64,000 nt of DNA from Rhabditophanes sp. KR3021 (taxonomy: Eukaryota > Nematoda > Chromadorea > Rhabditida > Alloionematidae), in NCBI GenBank assembly GCA_963281155.1, contig CAUJLY010000003.1, positions 7,068,001 through 7,132,000 on the forward strand. Reading direction: 5' to 3'. Each line of letters opens with the position of its first letter. Positions within the stretch are counted from its first letter, which is position 1. The position numbers were made by a program, and so were the translations under genes. Of the stretch, positions 1 through 12,200 are shown in pieces. Below the pieces are notes generated by a model. The model was not told where the DNA came from. It made no database searches and saw only the letters and a program-made list of their open reading frames with translations.

Positions 1-2
1 AA

Positions 3-623
3 GTTGCTTTACTTGTTTTGGTGTCTACAATAATAGGGATAGTTTCAATGGATGTTCCTATTGTGGCTTACTTTGAAATTGTGGTTGTTAATCATGGTGG
101 AAATGCAGATTGGACAAGTTGGATTTTATTGTATGAAAAGATTCCATTAATTTTAGCTTGTGCAGTTGCTCCTATTTTGTTTCAAAAATTTGGAGTAAAT
201 AAATCTATATTTGTGTCTATGTTAATTGGATCAGTAGCTTGGATTTTGATGATTATTGCGGATTTAATGAAAAATGACCCTGTAACTAGACCGACTAGTT
301 TTATCCTATTATTAGCTGCTTTGACAATTGAAAAATTAAGTAAAGGTTTTGGAAAAATTAGTGCACCAATCATCATAATAAATGAGTTATGTCCAATTCA
401 AGCAAAAGAAGCAATCTCCTCCATGATGATAGCTATTGCCTTAATTGGAGTAGGTTTAATTGGTGCTGCCTACATTCCTCTCTTCATGATATTCGGAAAT
501 GGTCTCTATGTATTTTACTTTGCTGTCTACATATGTTCAACAATTTATTTTATTTCAATGGTGCCTAAGTGCAGGGGTGACAGTGTGGTTAAATTGTATG
601 ATGATTATGAAGAATTGTTGTGA
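3..623 (+). CDS. MFS sugar-transporter-like protein, C-terminal part (runs off left edge)
   Basis: The reading frame is open from the first bases of the window to a TGA at 621-623, so the 5' part lies outside. About 206 residues are visible. They form roughly six hydrophobic spans, as expected for the C-terminal half of a 12-span major facilitator. The stretch NELCPIQAKEA matches the conserved E-x-x-P-x-x-x-R-type motif at the start of the last helices of sugar-transporter-family MFS proteins, although the usual Arg is replaced. The tail after the last span is short and acidic (DDYEELL). A possible poly(A) signal AATAAA lies at 709-714. The family assignment is good, but the substrate cannot be told from this half. 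Confidence 0.72.
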   Translation, partial: VALLVLVSTIIGIVSMDVPIVAYFEIVVVNHGGNADWTSWILLYEKIPLILACAVAPILFQKFGVNKSIFVSMLIGSVAWILMIIADLMKNDPVTRPTSFILLLAALTIEKLSKGFGKISAPIIIINELCPIQAKEAISSMMIAIALIGVGLIGAAYIPLFMIFGNGLYVFYFAVYICSTIYFISMVPKCRGDSVVKLYDDYEELL

Positions 624-798
624 TTAGATTGTAATAATATGACTGGTTAAGATTAGATTATATTAATATATTTATTGTTTGATTGTGTTGATATAAATAT
701 TTTAAAGAAATAAAGGAGTTTATAAAATAATTAGAACAATACTTTCAGTTTATAAATTATCGTTAATAATATTTTATTCGAACATTTTAAAATCAAAT

Positions 799-1812
799 TT
801 ATCGAAAATTTCTATAGTACCAATAAGCACTCATATTACTTGTTATAATCATAATCATTACGCAAACAGAAATTGAATTTGTAGAAACATTTAAAAAATA
901 TGTATAATCTTCTGACCGAAAAATAAGAATAACCAATATCATATAAAGACCAGGAAATGCACAAAATAGTATAGAGGAAATAAAGATCAAAGCATAGTAA
1001 ATTAGAATTTTTCGATATTTTTCAATTGTCTTAATATTTTGCTGGTTTTTTACAAGTGAACGCATTGTATCAAAAATTAAATAACATTTGTAAATATAGT
1101 ATATTGCTGTAACACCAAAAAGACTCATTACACACAACATACACACATAAAAAAACAATTTTTGAATCTCCATAGCCTGCTAGTGTTACTGTAGATTTAC
1201 GAAACATTTCATAGTCTGTTAGGTTGTATTTATTAAAATATATTTCTTCAATTTTTTCTCTTGAAAGTTTTACAAATAGCCATAATATTATGAATACAAT
1301 ATTAGAGAGAAAAGATATTAAAAGAAAATCTTATCCGATCTACTATAATCATTAAATTGCCTTTTATGTGCAAAAATATTTGATCTCCCACAAGCATCAA
1401 TTACAGAAATTACTCCAACATTTTCAAAACAAAGTATTAGTATTCCCTTTAAATAAAATAGTTTCAAGGAATAAATAAATATTTACGAAACCTACTAATA
1501 AAATAAAACAACTATTATCACCTGTAAATTTTATAAACCAGAACATGTACCTAAACAAAGTTTCTTTCAAAAAATATTTTAAAATTGAATTTACCTACAT
1601 ACATATAATGGTAAAAGCGATCTAACTCGTATTATTAATCCTGTTAAAATAGCCACAAAAATATAAAAACATCTTGAATAAACCAAAAAATTAATGTACG
1701 CTAGAGCATTTTCAAATTTTAGTCTTTTCAAATACCAAATAGTTAAAATACATGACAAAAACATACGACTGATACAAAATCTTGTATTACTAACAACAAA
1801 TCGTCGTAACAA
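799..1812 (-). pseudogene. Decayed serpentine (7TM) chemoreceptor-like gene
   Basis: Hydrophobic coding stretches lie in order on the minus strand but in different frames. 1597-1812 encodes two spans. About 1380-1520 reads VGVISVIDACG and neighbours. About 1180-1320 gives a span followed by LSREKIEEIYFNKYNLTDYE. 799-1173 encodes three more spans beginning MEIQKLFFYV. The LS-x-x-x-x-x-x-x-Y-N-L-T-D-Y-E stretch recalls the LSxRYQxxEN motif of nematode Sra/Srb/Sre-type receptors. At least two frame changes near 1310 and 1410 are not explained by clear GT-AG introns, so this looks like a pseudogene. A multi-exon gene with poor splice sites is the alternative. The family assignment rests on a weak motif and topology. 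Confidence 0.4.
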
Positions 1813-2530
1813 TCAAATAATGGCTTAAACCAATAACAATATTCGTAATACATTTTTATATTAAATATAACAGCTTTCTATATTTTATGAAACGTCAATT
1901 TAGGGATAAAAATATAAATCTTTAAATAAGTACATAAAAATTTAATTTAAATAGCATTTTTTATGGTATTTAGTCCTTATAGACACAGGTGATTTAGTAG
2001 TTTTCAACTTGTGTTTTTGTAGTTTCTATCTTATATGTACTTAGTACTTTATTTATGACACCTGTGTTGTAATATCTCAAGAGTTACCTCGGCCGTCAGA
2101 ATCGAGATATTAAATATTTTTTTGTGGAATATGAACAACCAATACTTGCCTTTTGAACTACATAAATGATATTTTAAAAAAGTAGGCACTTTTGAGTATC
2201 AGGTGTCGCAAGGCCAAAAACTTGGTAAATTTCAAGAGTTGCTTCAAAACAACCCCTTAATTTAGATTTTTGATTAAGTTGTTAGAGCCAGTTTGTAGAG
2301 GAAGTAAATTGAGTGTAATGGCATATTTAAAAAATTCCTAGTCCTCAAAAAGTTTCCCAGAAGAACACCTTATTATGTAAGGGTAACAAGTGATTTTTTT
2401 AAAGTGTTTATATGGGGAAAGAGAGGTAGAATGGTCATTTTGAGTTTAGGTAAGTCGCCGGCAGGGTGATAAGAAAGAGAGAAAAAACGTCTTTACCGCT
2501 TACCCAGTTCCCGGTCTGGTTCAATTAAGT
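1813..2530. other. Intergenic AT-rich stretch
   Basis: No supported gene. A 9-bp inverted repeat (ACACAGGTG at 1983-1991 and CACCTGTGT at 2059-2067) lies upstream of the hAT-like relic. It could be incidental or part of a decayed element end. Confidence 0.5.
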
Positions 2531-3143
2531 TTGAAAACAAGTTTTAATGATAACAAAAGCTCCATTCAGAACTTGATTAAAAAGTGCAATCAAATTACCG
2601 TGTTTTTCAAGCGTTTCCACAAATCTCCACAATTCTTTTTCAAGTTAGCAAACAGCCTAAGAGTTTTCCAATGCAATATTAGAACAAGATTTAACAGCAC
2701 CTTTATTTATCTTGGCTCCGTCTATTACCATATTAAATCGTTACGCAAATTTGAGCAATTGGAATCTACTATTGCTAAAAAGTCAATATTAATTTGAGTT
2801 TACTATTACGGAAGTCAAAGCAGTCAGCATGATTATAGAGATTGGAAATTTATTCAAATTATATTTTAAGAAATGCGAAGAACAATATTATTCTGCTGTT
2901 AATATTTTGTTTGATTTAAATGAATTGAATTATCGTACCCACTTAAGTTTGTTATCTAATTCAATGTTATCTCCGCAAACAGAAATTTCCAGTGAAATAA
3001 ACGATGAATTGGACTCTAATTCTGGAGACGAAGATTACATCTATTCTGATGAAAAGTTGTCTTTACAGGAGAATGTTATTGATACTGCCACATTTATTAG
3101 ATTCAAGAGTTCCTCGTCAGAAGTGATACAAGAGGTCTCCTAG
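2531..3143 (+). mobile_element. hAT-like transposase relic
   Basis: Two adjacent frames (2531-2797 and 2829-3143) read like a broken hAT-superfamily transposase. The first contains TRFNSTFIYLGSVYYHIKSL, which resembles the TRWNSTxxMLxRL signature in the catalytic region of hAT transposases, preceded by a hydrophobic and basic stretch. The second begins with a helical segment and ends in an acidic, serine-rich tail. A stop separates them, and the zinc-finger N-terminus and the C-terminal dimerisation block are missing, so it is a non-autonomous remnant. No convincing inverted termini or target duplication were seen. Confidence 0.4.
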
Positions 3144-3304
3144 ATGGGTTGCACTTCTATTGACTCCAAGCCCTCAATCTCTTCTTCTTTTACTTGAATG
3201 TTATTTTCAAATTTACTTGATGGATTCAGCTGACTAATGACCGGTTTGGTGAAGTTCCTGGAGATTAAGTGGTTCTCGTCGTTGTATACAATGACTATCC
3301 TCAT
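3140..3304 (-). CDS. Short possible reading frame, 54 codons, unassigned
   Basis: The frame starts with MRIVIVYNDENHLIS and ends at 3140, overlapping by four bases the end of the hAT-like relic on the other strand. The tail is acidic (KEEEIEGLE). No family is recognised and there is no second exon. It may be a chance frame. Confidence 0.15.
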   Translation of the reverse strand: MRIVIVYNDENHLISRNFTKPVISQLNPSSKFENNIQVKEEEIEGLESIEVQPI

Positions 3305-3889
3305 GTTGCTTTAGAGATCGGAATAATACTGGTGTAGCCAAGGCAATTATTTTAAAATGAACTGAGCAAAGCATAAAACAAATATTTATTTTCAATTATT
3401 ACTTGATTTTAATTCAATTTATAATGTATGGCTCGGGTCATTCGTTATCTATACTTATGTGTTATAAATGAGTTTCTTAAATTGTGTATATTTTTATTGT
3501 TTGAAAATCAGATTACTGTTAGAACACTTACAATTTTCAAATCATGTTTTTCAAGTATTTACCATGATTAAGAATTATTGTTTCGTGCCTTGTTTTATGA
3601 GTAACTAGATAAAATGTTATTGGAGCTGCTCTCAATAAGCCTATTTTCCTCCTTTTATTGAATCTGTTTTACAATTCTTCTGATTTCAGAAGTTACGATG
3701 AGCCTTATTTGTGAAACAAAAACACATGTGTAACTTTAGGCATTTGGGAAAAAGTAGGGGTCAACAAATTGGTTTGAGAAACGTAAATTGGCTGAGTAAA
3801 CAATTTCAAACAGAACTTTATTGGTTAGGCGTGTATTAGTTTGTTTGAAAGTTTTTCTAAAAATCATTTTTAACAGTGGATTATTAAAA
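3305..3889. other. Upstream region of the cyclophilin gene
   Basis: About 585 bases of AT-rich sequence with no supported gene. It presumably contains the promoter of the cyclophilin gene that begins at 3890. Confidence 0.4.
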
Positions 3890-4432
3890 ATGTCTGTATC
3901 ATATGCCGAAGAAGCTCCTTTTGTGAAAGTAATGACCACGTAAGTTGCTCGTATAATGTTCTATATTTTAATATCTATTGTTGTTAGATCCGGCGAATTC
4001 GTTGTAGAATTATACTGGAAACATGCCCCGGTCGCTTGCAAAAACTTTAGTGAACTGGCTAGACGGTCTTTTTATAATGCAACTATCTTTCACAGAGTTA
4101 TTTGCGGCTTTATGATTCAAGGAGGATGTCCTCTGGGAACTGGCCGCGGTGGTACAAGTATTTATGGGAAGAACTTTGACGATGAAATTCGTTCTGACCT
4201 CAAACATTGTGGAGCTGGCATTTTATCAATGGCTAACAGCGGTCCAAACACAAATTCATCCCAATTCTTTATTACACTTGCACCAACGCCCCATCTCGAT
4301 GGAAAACATACCATTTTCGGAAGAATTTATTCAGGCTTAAATACAATCCAACAAATCTCAAAGGTCGCAGTTGACAACCATGATCGCCCTATTACCGATG
4401 TTCAAATAATGAATGCTTTTCCGATTGATTAA
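3890..4432 (+). CDS. ppil1: Cyclophilin-type peptidyl-prolyl isomerase, PPIL1 family
   Basis: A two-exon gene: 3890-3939 and 3988-4432, with a 48-bp GT-AG intron. It closes at 164 residues, the usual size for PPIL1. PPIL1 is a spliceosome-associated single-domain cyclophilin in the nucleus that isomerises Xaa-Pro bonds. LYWKHAP, CKNFSELARR, GTGRGGTSIYGK and LDGKHTIFGR are typical of this subfamily. The catalytic set is present in FHRVICGFMIQGG as Arg53, Phe58 and Gln61. The Trp that normally precedes LDGKH and contacts cyclosporin is His119 here. The short N-terminus (MSVSYAEEAP) matches the PPIL1 layout, which supports the ATG at 3890 over any start inside the intron. AATAAA follows at 4441-4446. 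Confidence 0.92.
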
Positions 4433-4717
4433 CTTTGTTCAATAAACTTTCTTTTAATACAACTTCATAATGACATTTTACGGCATATTTACTTTTTATT
4501 TAAAGACATTATTTAACAAAGAAAATTCATTAATTAATAAATAATAAACAAAATAAATTAATAGACAAAATAATTAAGTTACTACATTCATAATGTTATG
4601 GGTATGCCTAATGATGGTATACTAGTACGATGTCGTACCGATAGTATTATATTATAATGATCCATCAAAGATTGTAATTTGTTAGCAACTGATTTTTTAT
4701 GTTAATATGTACGTTAT
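4433..4717. other. Intergenic, AT-rich
   Basis: 3' flank of the cyclophilin gene. Apart from the AATAAA at 4441 nothing was recognised. Confidence 0.4.
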
Positions 4718-4970
4718 CTAATTCCTACACCATCTTGTGAAGATTAAGAGACTGTCCTGCCAAAGTTGATGATAAATCCACAAAGCTACCAAAACTAATT
4801 CGAAGGCCAGCGACATTCCAGATGCCCAGAACGAGTCCTTTTTGAATTCCAAGCCAGTTGGAAAGCATGCCCCAATCAAAACTTTCAGTTTTCTTGAAAC
4901 TTCTGTCGGTTCTGTTTATTTTGATGATTCTTTTAACTTAATACTTACTGTTGCCCCAATATTCATCTCG
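4718..4970 (-). CDS. Possible terminal exons of a small membrane protein (incomplete)
   Basis: On the minus strand an exon-like stretch at 4718-4911 reads VLIGACFPTGLEF, followed by a good membrane span (SLAFELVLVALWIYHQLW) and a stop at 4718-4720. It could join at a GTAAGT donor (4943-4948) to an upstream piece reading DEYWGNK, giving a 37-bp intron ending AACAG. No start codon or further exon was found before the RNA polymerase I gene at 5470. The family is not recognised. It could also be a chance frame. Confidence 0.25.
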
Positions 4971-5469
4971 ACATTATAACACTATTTCCGATCAAATTTA
5001 TCCTGAAATGACTTCATTAGTCAAATGTTTAAAGTAGCAGGGGATAACTGATGATAATTGGCATGATGTAGCAAACACACATAACCTAGTCAATCTGATA
5101 TTGTTGTTTACTATATATTGTATATATTCTAACCGCTTTGCTACTTATATCATACTGATACGTATGCACCAACCTTTTGTATTCTAACTTTGCCAATAAA
5201 CATCTCTAACTTATAAATATTGTACCATGCATATTATCAATAACCATGAGCGCCTATCACCAATCTTCAAGTAATGAGTCTATTCCAATGGATGACTTTC
5301 TTTTTTACTCGGTAAAGTTTCCTCTTAATAGGATGTTTTATGTGTATCAATAAGAAGGAACTGCATAACAGATTTTATTCTAGGCACACAAAATGATTAA
5401 ACAAGTAATTATAACTAAATCTAATGATTATAACAGCAACAATAAAAATAACAACATAATAAAACAATT
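4971..5469. other. Intergenic region, 3' flank of RNA polymerase I subunit gene
   Basis: AT-rich. On the minus strand AATAAA lies at 5374-5379, about 90 bases past the polymerase stop, and is a likely poly(A) signal. A 37-codon plus-strand frame at 5245 (MSAYHQSS...) was seen but has no support. Confidence 0.4.
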
Positions 5470-8400
5470 TTAATGAACATTTTCTGGTTTAGCGAATCCA
5501 ATGTCAACACGAATGTTCATTGAACCTAATTCGGCAACTAAATACTTGAAGACTCTTGGAATTTGAATAGGGTAGATTGCATCTGCCTTGTTGCAAATAT
5601 GACAGACTTTTTGACTCGAATGATCCACTGACAGAGAAGCCTTTTTGCCGCCCATTTTAACAATCCCTTTGGTCGCAATTACTGAGAAGATGTTGCGGCA
5701 ATTCCCACAACAGAAAGCAATGTCTCGGTCCGAGCAATTAAACAATCGGTCCTGCATACAGAAAGCGGCTCCATGCGCAATCAAAGCATCTCTTTCCATT
5801 TCCCCGAACCGAATACCTCCCCCAACTTTCCTTCCTTTTACGGGTTGGAGGTGGATTGAGTCGACTGGGCCAGTTGAACGGACCTGGAACTTGTCAGAAA
5901 CCATGTGTCTGAGTCTTTGGTAGTAAACCAAGCCCATGAAGATTTGTACTTCCATTTCCCGACCATCCACTCCGGAGTAAAGAGTTTCATTGCCATAATA
6001 ATTGAATCCAGCCTTTTCCAAGTACTCTCCAAAGTGCTCGATCGCCGTATCTTTTTCATTAAAAACGAAGGGCGAAGCATCGTAATATTCGCCATGCGAA
6101 GCACCGGCCTTTCCGGCCATGATCTCGATCATCATACCGATTGTCATCCGAGAAGGGAAGCCATGAGGGTTGAAAAGAACATCTGGGACCATCCCAGTCT
6201 CACTGAATGGTAGAGATTCCTGAGGCCACAGGAAGGAGTTAATACCTTTCTGCCCATGTCTAGTAGCTAATTTGTCTCCAATCACTGGATTTCTTTGGAC
6301 TCTCCATTCGATTAAGGCGTGGCAAGCTCCTACATGTTCTTTATCTTGCACTAGTCTAACAGACAAGCAGCAATAAGGCTCCGGATTGTGGGTCTTCTTG
6401 ACTACATAACCGCCACTATCTCCGTCGAAGTAACTGTAGTAAGGTTCGTCGGCTGCGTAAATTCGCCCGATCACAGGCAGGCCGTCAGAATTGATGGTGT
6501 TACATGTGTCGTTTGGATCTTTCTCGAAGTATCGAACTACAAAGTCCCGATCTCCATACAATTGAACTCTTTCCACTTTATTGATACAGCCATGCCCGAA
6601 ACCTCTTTCGAATGATCCCTTATTGATGATCATGGCATCCTCCATGTCATACCCAGTGTAGGAGATGACGGCAATGATCGCGTTAGTTCCTAGAGGATAC
6701 TCGTCAATTTGGTACTTGTCGTAAGCTTCTGTCTTGAGTAGAGGGCTTTGTGGGAACATCAGACGGTACATCTTCCCATCAGCACGATACTTCCACGAAT
6801 GAACAGCCGTACCCATGGTCTGCTTTCCCATCTGGCATTGATAGACGTTTCTGGGAGATTGATTGTGGTCAGGGAAAGGGATGAGGTTGCCGGCGAAACT
6901 GAATAGAGACGAGGGGTGGAGTTCTTGGTGCATCGTGACTCCTACTTCGGCTTCCTCTGGCTTGATGACGATGCTCATGTAGACTTGTTCGAAAGTTCCA
7001 ACGAATTCCGTCTTGTCCCAGAGAAGGTTCTTGACTGGTCTGGTGAGGCGGCCTGGTTCGGTGAAGAGGTAGAGGCCAGGAAATTGAGTTGATACGTTGG
7101 TTGGGTCAGTTGAGGATCTGATTAGAGCAATCTCGGTAGTTAGTGGGACTCTGGTCTCTTCTGGATCAACTTTCATAGCTCTTAACTTTCTTTCGAAGGC
7201 AGGTGCGCGATCTTTTGCGATGTACCCAATGAAGGTCCCATCCAAGACGACAGAGTAACACTCAGAAGCCTTAACTCCAATCATTCGATCATGAGAAAGA
7301 ATAGAAACTTCGTAGAGGAATTTTTTGAGTTTGTGAGTTGACGCGTAGTGAGAAACAATATGACACGACGCCGTCAAATGATTGAGCAAACCACAAGGAG
7401 CTCCGTCAGGCGTATGGACAGGACAAATGAAACCCCACGCCTCTGGCCTCAACTTACGGACTTCTGTAGTTCTCATTTCCATAAAAAATGAACCCCTGTG
7501 AATGGCTCTAAAATGAGAAACGAACCGGAGATGGTTGATTCGTTCAGCAATAACAGAAAACCCAGTCACCTGTTGAAGGCCCAAGCCATTCCTAGTCGAG
7601 ATATTTCCAGTCGCTAAAAAGTGAGCCATTCCAGCCGTGATAACCCCTCTACTTAATGAAGGTAAGGCTTTCATCAAATCCGCACCACTGATTGAATATT
7701 CGTTCTTTTTCGAGTAAATGATTTCCAGTTTTTTCCTAGCGGATTGCAACGACAAGTCTAATTTCTCCCGGAGAATTAGAAGCATGATTTGGCCGGAGGT
7801 GGTTCCTTCTTGAAATTGGGGGTTATCCAAAGACTCGGGCATGATTTCTTTCTTGACAAGGGCAATTAACTTTTGAGCGGAGTAAGCTAGTTGGTTGAAT
7901 TTGTCCACATTCTCCTTAAGATGGATGCAAACACAATAGTGAAGCAAAATCTTCCCAGCAACCTCGTCCCCTTCCCATTCTCCAACCTTTTGCCTCAAAA
8001 CAACTCTGAACCTACTGCCCAAAGCCTTCAATGCATCCTCCTGACTCAAAACACCTGAACTCTGAGCTCCATGCAGCATATTAGTAACACATCCCTGCCA
8101 AAAATTGTCATCCTCTCTGCCGCGCATCAAAATTTGGTAGATTTGCTTGTCTGAGTAGGGAACCAAAGCCTTGATTATGTAGATGAAAGGCACATAGAAG
8201 ATTTCCTGCATATATTGAATAGCAATAGACATATTTGAACTTTCGAGGTAATGAATATTGAGGATACTGCAAGAATGGTTTTCCTTGATACACCTTAGGA
8301 GAACGGCACAATCAGAAAACATATGTCCCTTGTCCCGAAGTCCCTTTCTTCTGATCGCCAAAGGATAATTCCGCCTATTTCCAATCAAAAGACGCACTAT

Positions 8401-8883
8401 TTTTTCTGATCCTTTAACGATGAAATACCCACCATTTTCAATTGGTTCTTCCCCGCTCTTGACAAGCTCTTCCTTTGTTTTTCCTTCAAGATAGCAACGA
8501 TTAGTCCTCAGCATGATAGGCACGTAGCCAATATTAGTATCAAAGGCATCTAATCTTCGGCCATTGACTTTGATTACAACACCTGCAGTCAGAATGCCCG
8601 AATAATTGGTTGCCCTTTGGCGGCATTCGGAGGGCATTACTTTGAGGGAGTCAGCAGCATAACTCTACAAAATTGATTAATAAATGTTTTCCTTTTTGGT
8701 TTAACTTACACCTTCATTCAAAGTAGGCTTAGCTAACCTTGCTCCACTAAAACAAATCTCCACCGCATTCCCATTAGGTAATTTCCATTTTTCGGGAGCT
8801 ACATCAATAGCAGCCAGATGCAAGCCTTCCTCAGCTAAATAATTGAATGAATTTACGTGATACGAAGCTATCTCACAATCCAT
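5470..8883 (-). CDS. rpoa-2: DNA-directed RNA polymerase I, second-largest subunit (RPA2/POLR1B)
   Basis: Two exons, 8710-8883 and 5470-8664, with a 45-bp intron (GTAAGT...TTTTGTAG), give 1122 residues. Human RPA2 is about 1135. With the largest subunit it forms the catalytic cleft of RNA polymerase I, which makes pre-rRNA in the nucleolus. The N-terminal VNSFNYLAEEGL and the PSECRQR block fit RPA2 rather than the Pol II or Pol III paralogues. Other hallmarks include WGFICPVHTPDGAPCGL, DHNQSPRNVYQCQMGKQTMG, GYDMEDAMIINK near residue 730 (acidic residues close to the active-site Mg), GDKLATRHGQKGI near 860 (catalytic-centre Lys/Arg), HMVSDKFQVR, GGIRFGEMERDALIAHG and a C-terminal CxxC...CxxC zinc site. 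The second exon also holds an internal Met, but homology requires the upstream exon. The gene is divergent from the THADA-like gene and looks intact. Confidence 0.97.
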
Positions 8884-9283
8884 TTTTTAAAAACAATTCA
8901 ATTTAAATAGTAAGTTAGTTGGTTCAAAAATTTATACCTTTGTTTGCAGAATTTCTTGACGGGAAATGGCAGGTTGGAAGGAAGTTTATTAACAAATTTA
9001 GAAGGCCCTTTCAAATCATATCTTTTTGTGGACAATATGGGTGGGCAGTTTAAAGGATGTCGGATATCTTTCTCCAAACATTTAACTTTGATATGGTGCA
9101 AAGTGGGGTGGCTTTTTAATCGTTATTTCGGTGAGGAGGGAGGTGTTGCGGTATTTGATTTAGGCCTTCTTTTACTTCCTATATACGTATTGTATTAATA
9201 AGATTAATTTAAACCATTTTAGTGAATCAAGCTAAAGATATTGTTACTAACAATATTTTTTAGCAAAAAGCCTATCTATTAAA
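8884..9283. promoter_or_regulatory. Shared divergent promoter region
   Basis: 400 bases separate the start codons of two housekeeping genes transcribed outward. Overlapping open frames exist here on both strands (8898-9101 and 8944-9198) but neither resembles a known protein. Promoter function is inferred from position alone. Confidence 0.4.
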
Positions 9284-12200
9284 ATGACTGTCAATAATGA
9301 CGACATTACATTGAAGAATCTAATTACCAAGGACCCTCTAAAGGAGGACACTTTATATGGTAGCGTTCTAGATGCTGCTTTAATCTACTTGGATATTGGT
9401 GATATGGATTGTTGTTACTACGTCCTAACTCAAATCAAAAATGCTTTTGCTAATAGCAAGAATGGCAAGAACGAAGGACCTTCTGCATTCGTACTAAATT
9501 ACCTCATTACAAATGTTCCTTTTGACAAAAAGTTTATCGGAGCAAGTGAGTCCTTTTTGAATGAGTATGAGGAAACGTTCAGGGCATCATTGTCTTTGCA
9601 TATCCAGAAATGTGCAATTTGTCGGAAGAATGATGGGACAAAATGTCCTTTGACTGCGGAATTCGAGAAGAAAATTGGGGTTGCTCTTAATACCGTCAAC
9701 TGCACCAAACTAGAAGTCCGCTGTATTTTTCAGTACATCAAAGCTACTAAGAGGAATATTTGGACCGAAGTGGAGATTACCAAAGTTTACAAATGGTTGG
9801 GAAATTGCTCAATCGACTCCACAGCTGCCAAGATTATTGTTTATTTGTTGAGGGACCAAGGGCCTGACAAAGAAAGGTTCCATGCAAAGATTATTAACAA
9901 ATTGCTTTTCTCTCAAAATTCCAAATTCAAATTAGGTAAGTTGATAAAGTAATTACTTATTTAATATTACGTTTCAGGATTGTACAACAAGTTACTCCCA
10001 GAAATGGGCAAACATGCCACTTTGATAACTTTCTTAGTTACCCATGTCATCGAGTTGACAACAGTCCCGATGTCAATTGAAGACGACAGTACCGAAGACG
10101 TAGACCGAAATGCCTATGAATGCAGACTAAGAATTGCTCTCCTTGCTATATCGAAGGGCTTCTCGATGAATCAAAGTTCGTGGATCGAGATTTTGGGGGA
10201 AGCTGACATGATCGCTATCATGACTTCCAACGATACCAAGATAGCCATTTTAGCGATGGAGATACTAGTTGGAAACAAACCCTCCAACTTCTTGACTCAA
10301 AAAGAATTTGACTTGATTATGGTTGGCTTCTACATTCATTCGGTCAACTGTAAAGGGGAAACAGCCGATGCTATCGTTAATATCATCAGAAAATTGTTTA
10401 TTGTTCTGTGCAATGGAGGGCAATTGATTCTTAAGAAAGTGGAGTGCTCAGTCGAAGAGTCTGAAAAGATTTTGCATTTCAGAAAGGCAATGGTGGAATT
10501 AGTTGAACGATTATTTGTTTGGCTCCTCAAAACAAACAATCAGTCAGTGACTAAGATTGCTGGAGAAGTTTTGCAGTTAATTTATTTGAAGGATGGGTTG
10601 ATTGTTAAGAATAATGGTGTTGTCAAGGATTGTTTCTTCAAGTATGTCAACTTCGTAGATCTGATCAATTCAAAGGTTGAGCACAACTTAATGCACTCCC
10701 TTTATTACATCGAAGCTTCTGTCAAGAAAACAGTTTACCCTATTTTGTTCAAGTACACACACAATCTTTATTTCAAGAAGAAGGTGTTTGAAACAATGGA
10801 CAGACTTAAGGTGTCGAACAGCTTCGCCGACATCGAATACATTCAAAACTTGCTCGAACTTTACACAAGAGTAGATGATTTCAACATCTTCGCCCACACT
10901 GAATACGTGTATGATTTATACGCCGAAGCTAAGCAAGTAAATTTGATTCCAAGCGTAAGTGAGCCAAACATCTACGTTCACTTCTTCCTGAGTACAACGG
11001 CCACCTTAATCTCATCTCCAAGATTCCAAATGCTACTAGCCAGTGGGAAAGATTGCAACAAAATCAACCACGCCATCAAATACAAAATCTTGCCAGCAAT
11101 GTTCGCTCTTCAAATCCAAGCTGATTGGTACACCCACAACGAAGCTCCCGAAGGTTACCTGCCCGAAGAAGTTGGAGATGCCATTTTCAGGCAAAGAAAA
11201 GCGCAAAAGTTGTCTGTTTTCAAAGAAAGACCCTTTGCTAGGGATGCTTTGGCTATTTCAATGAGATGCACAAAGGCACTGGGTACGGTCTTATTCTCCT
11301 TGATTCAGCAAGACAAATTTGAACTCGTTTTTGAGTATGATTTCAAAGCTAGTATGATTGGGTACTTTATTTATCAATTGATGAATACTAAACATGTTGG
11401 TTGTTTCAAGATTTTGAATACTTATTTCAACCAAATTTGCCGCATTTATTCGGAGCGGAAGCTAGAAAAAGATAACTTCACACCGTCAATCGACCCTATT
11501 ATGGTCAATTACGGAAATTGTCGAAGTCTTAATCTAGAAGGAAATGGTCCTGAATGGCTCAACAAAATTAACAAGTTTTCGATTGGCGTTAGTTATGCGA
11601 ATGCTAAGGCAGTAGCGATGAATTGTGAAATCCTGGACCAGTACGCATCTCAATTGACGTTGAAAGTTGAAATTCCTAAGAATGTCAGAAATGGAACAAG
11701 AAAAAGTGCCGGACTTCCACAATTCATTTCGAATATTTTGATGTATGAGAAGTGTGTCAACGACAAGTATTCTCAATTGGATAGGTTGCTGGGTAGATTT
11801 ACGAAAGAATTGGTCGATCCTAGTACGAGTAGTTTGGACCATTTCAGCGTCTTGAAGGAATTATTCAAAAGGAACAAGACAGCTGATTATTGGGAGGAAT
11901 GGCTGATTTATTGTCTGCAACAAGGATCTCACGATCTCTTTCCAGTTCGCAATGCCATTCACCAAGTCTTTATTGTACTCATTCAAAAGATATTCGGTGG
12001 GAATGTTTCAGATGCAAAAGGATACAACGTCAAGGCTGAATGTAAAAAAGACGCGAACGCCTTCTTTAGACAATACCCCAAATTGTACCTTACTTTTGTG
12101 TCATTCTTTGAAAGCAAAAGAAGTATCGACGAAAAAAGCTTTGTCTTCATTGCTATGATCTTAATGCATTTGAAGCCATCCACAGTCAAATCAGAATTCC

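Noticed and set aside
8898..9198. Overlapping open frames on both strands between the divergent RPA2 and THADA-like genes
   Set aside because: No family resemblance, no splice junctions, and the position is best explained as a shared promoter region.
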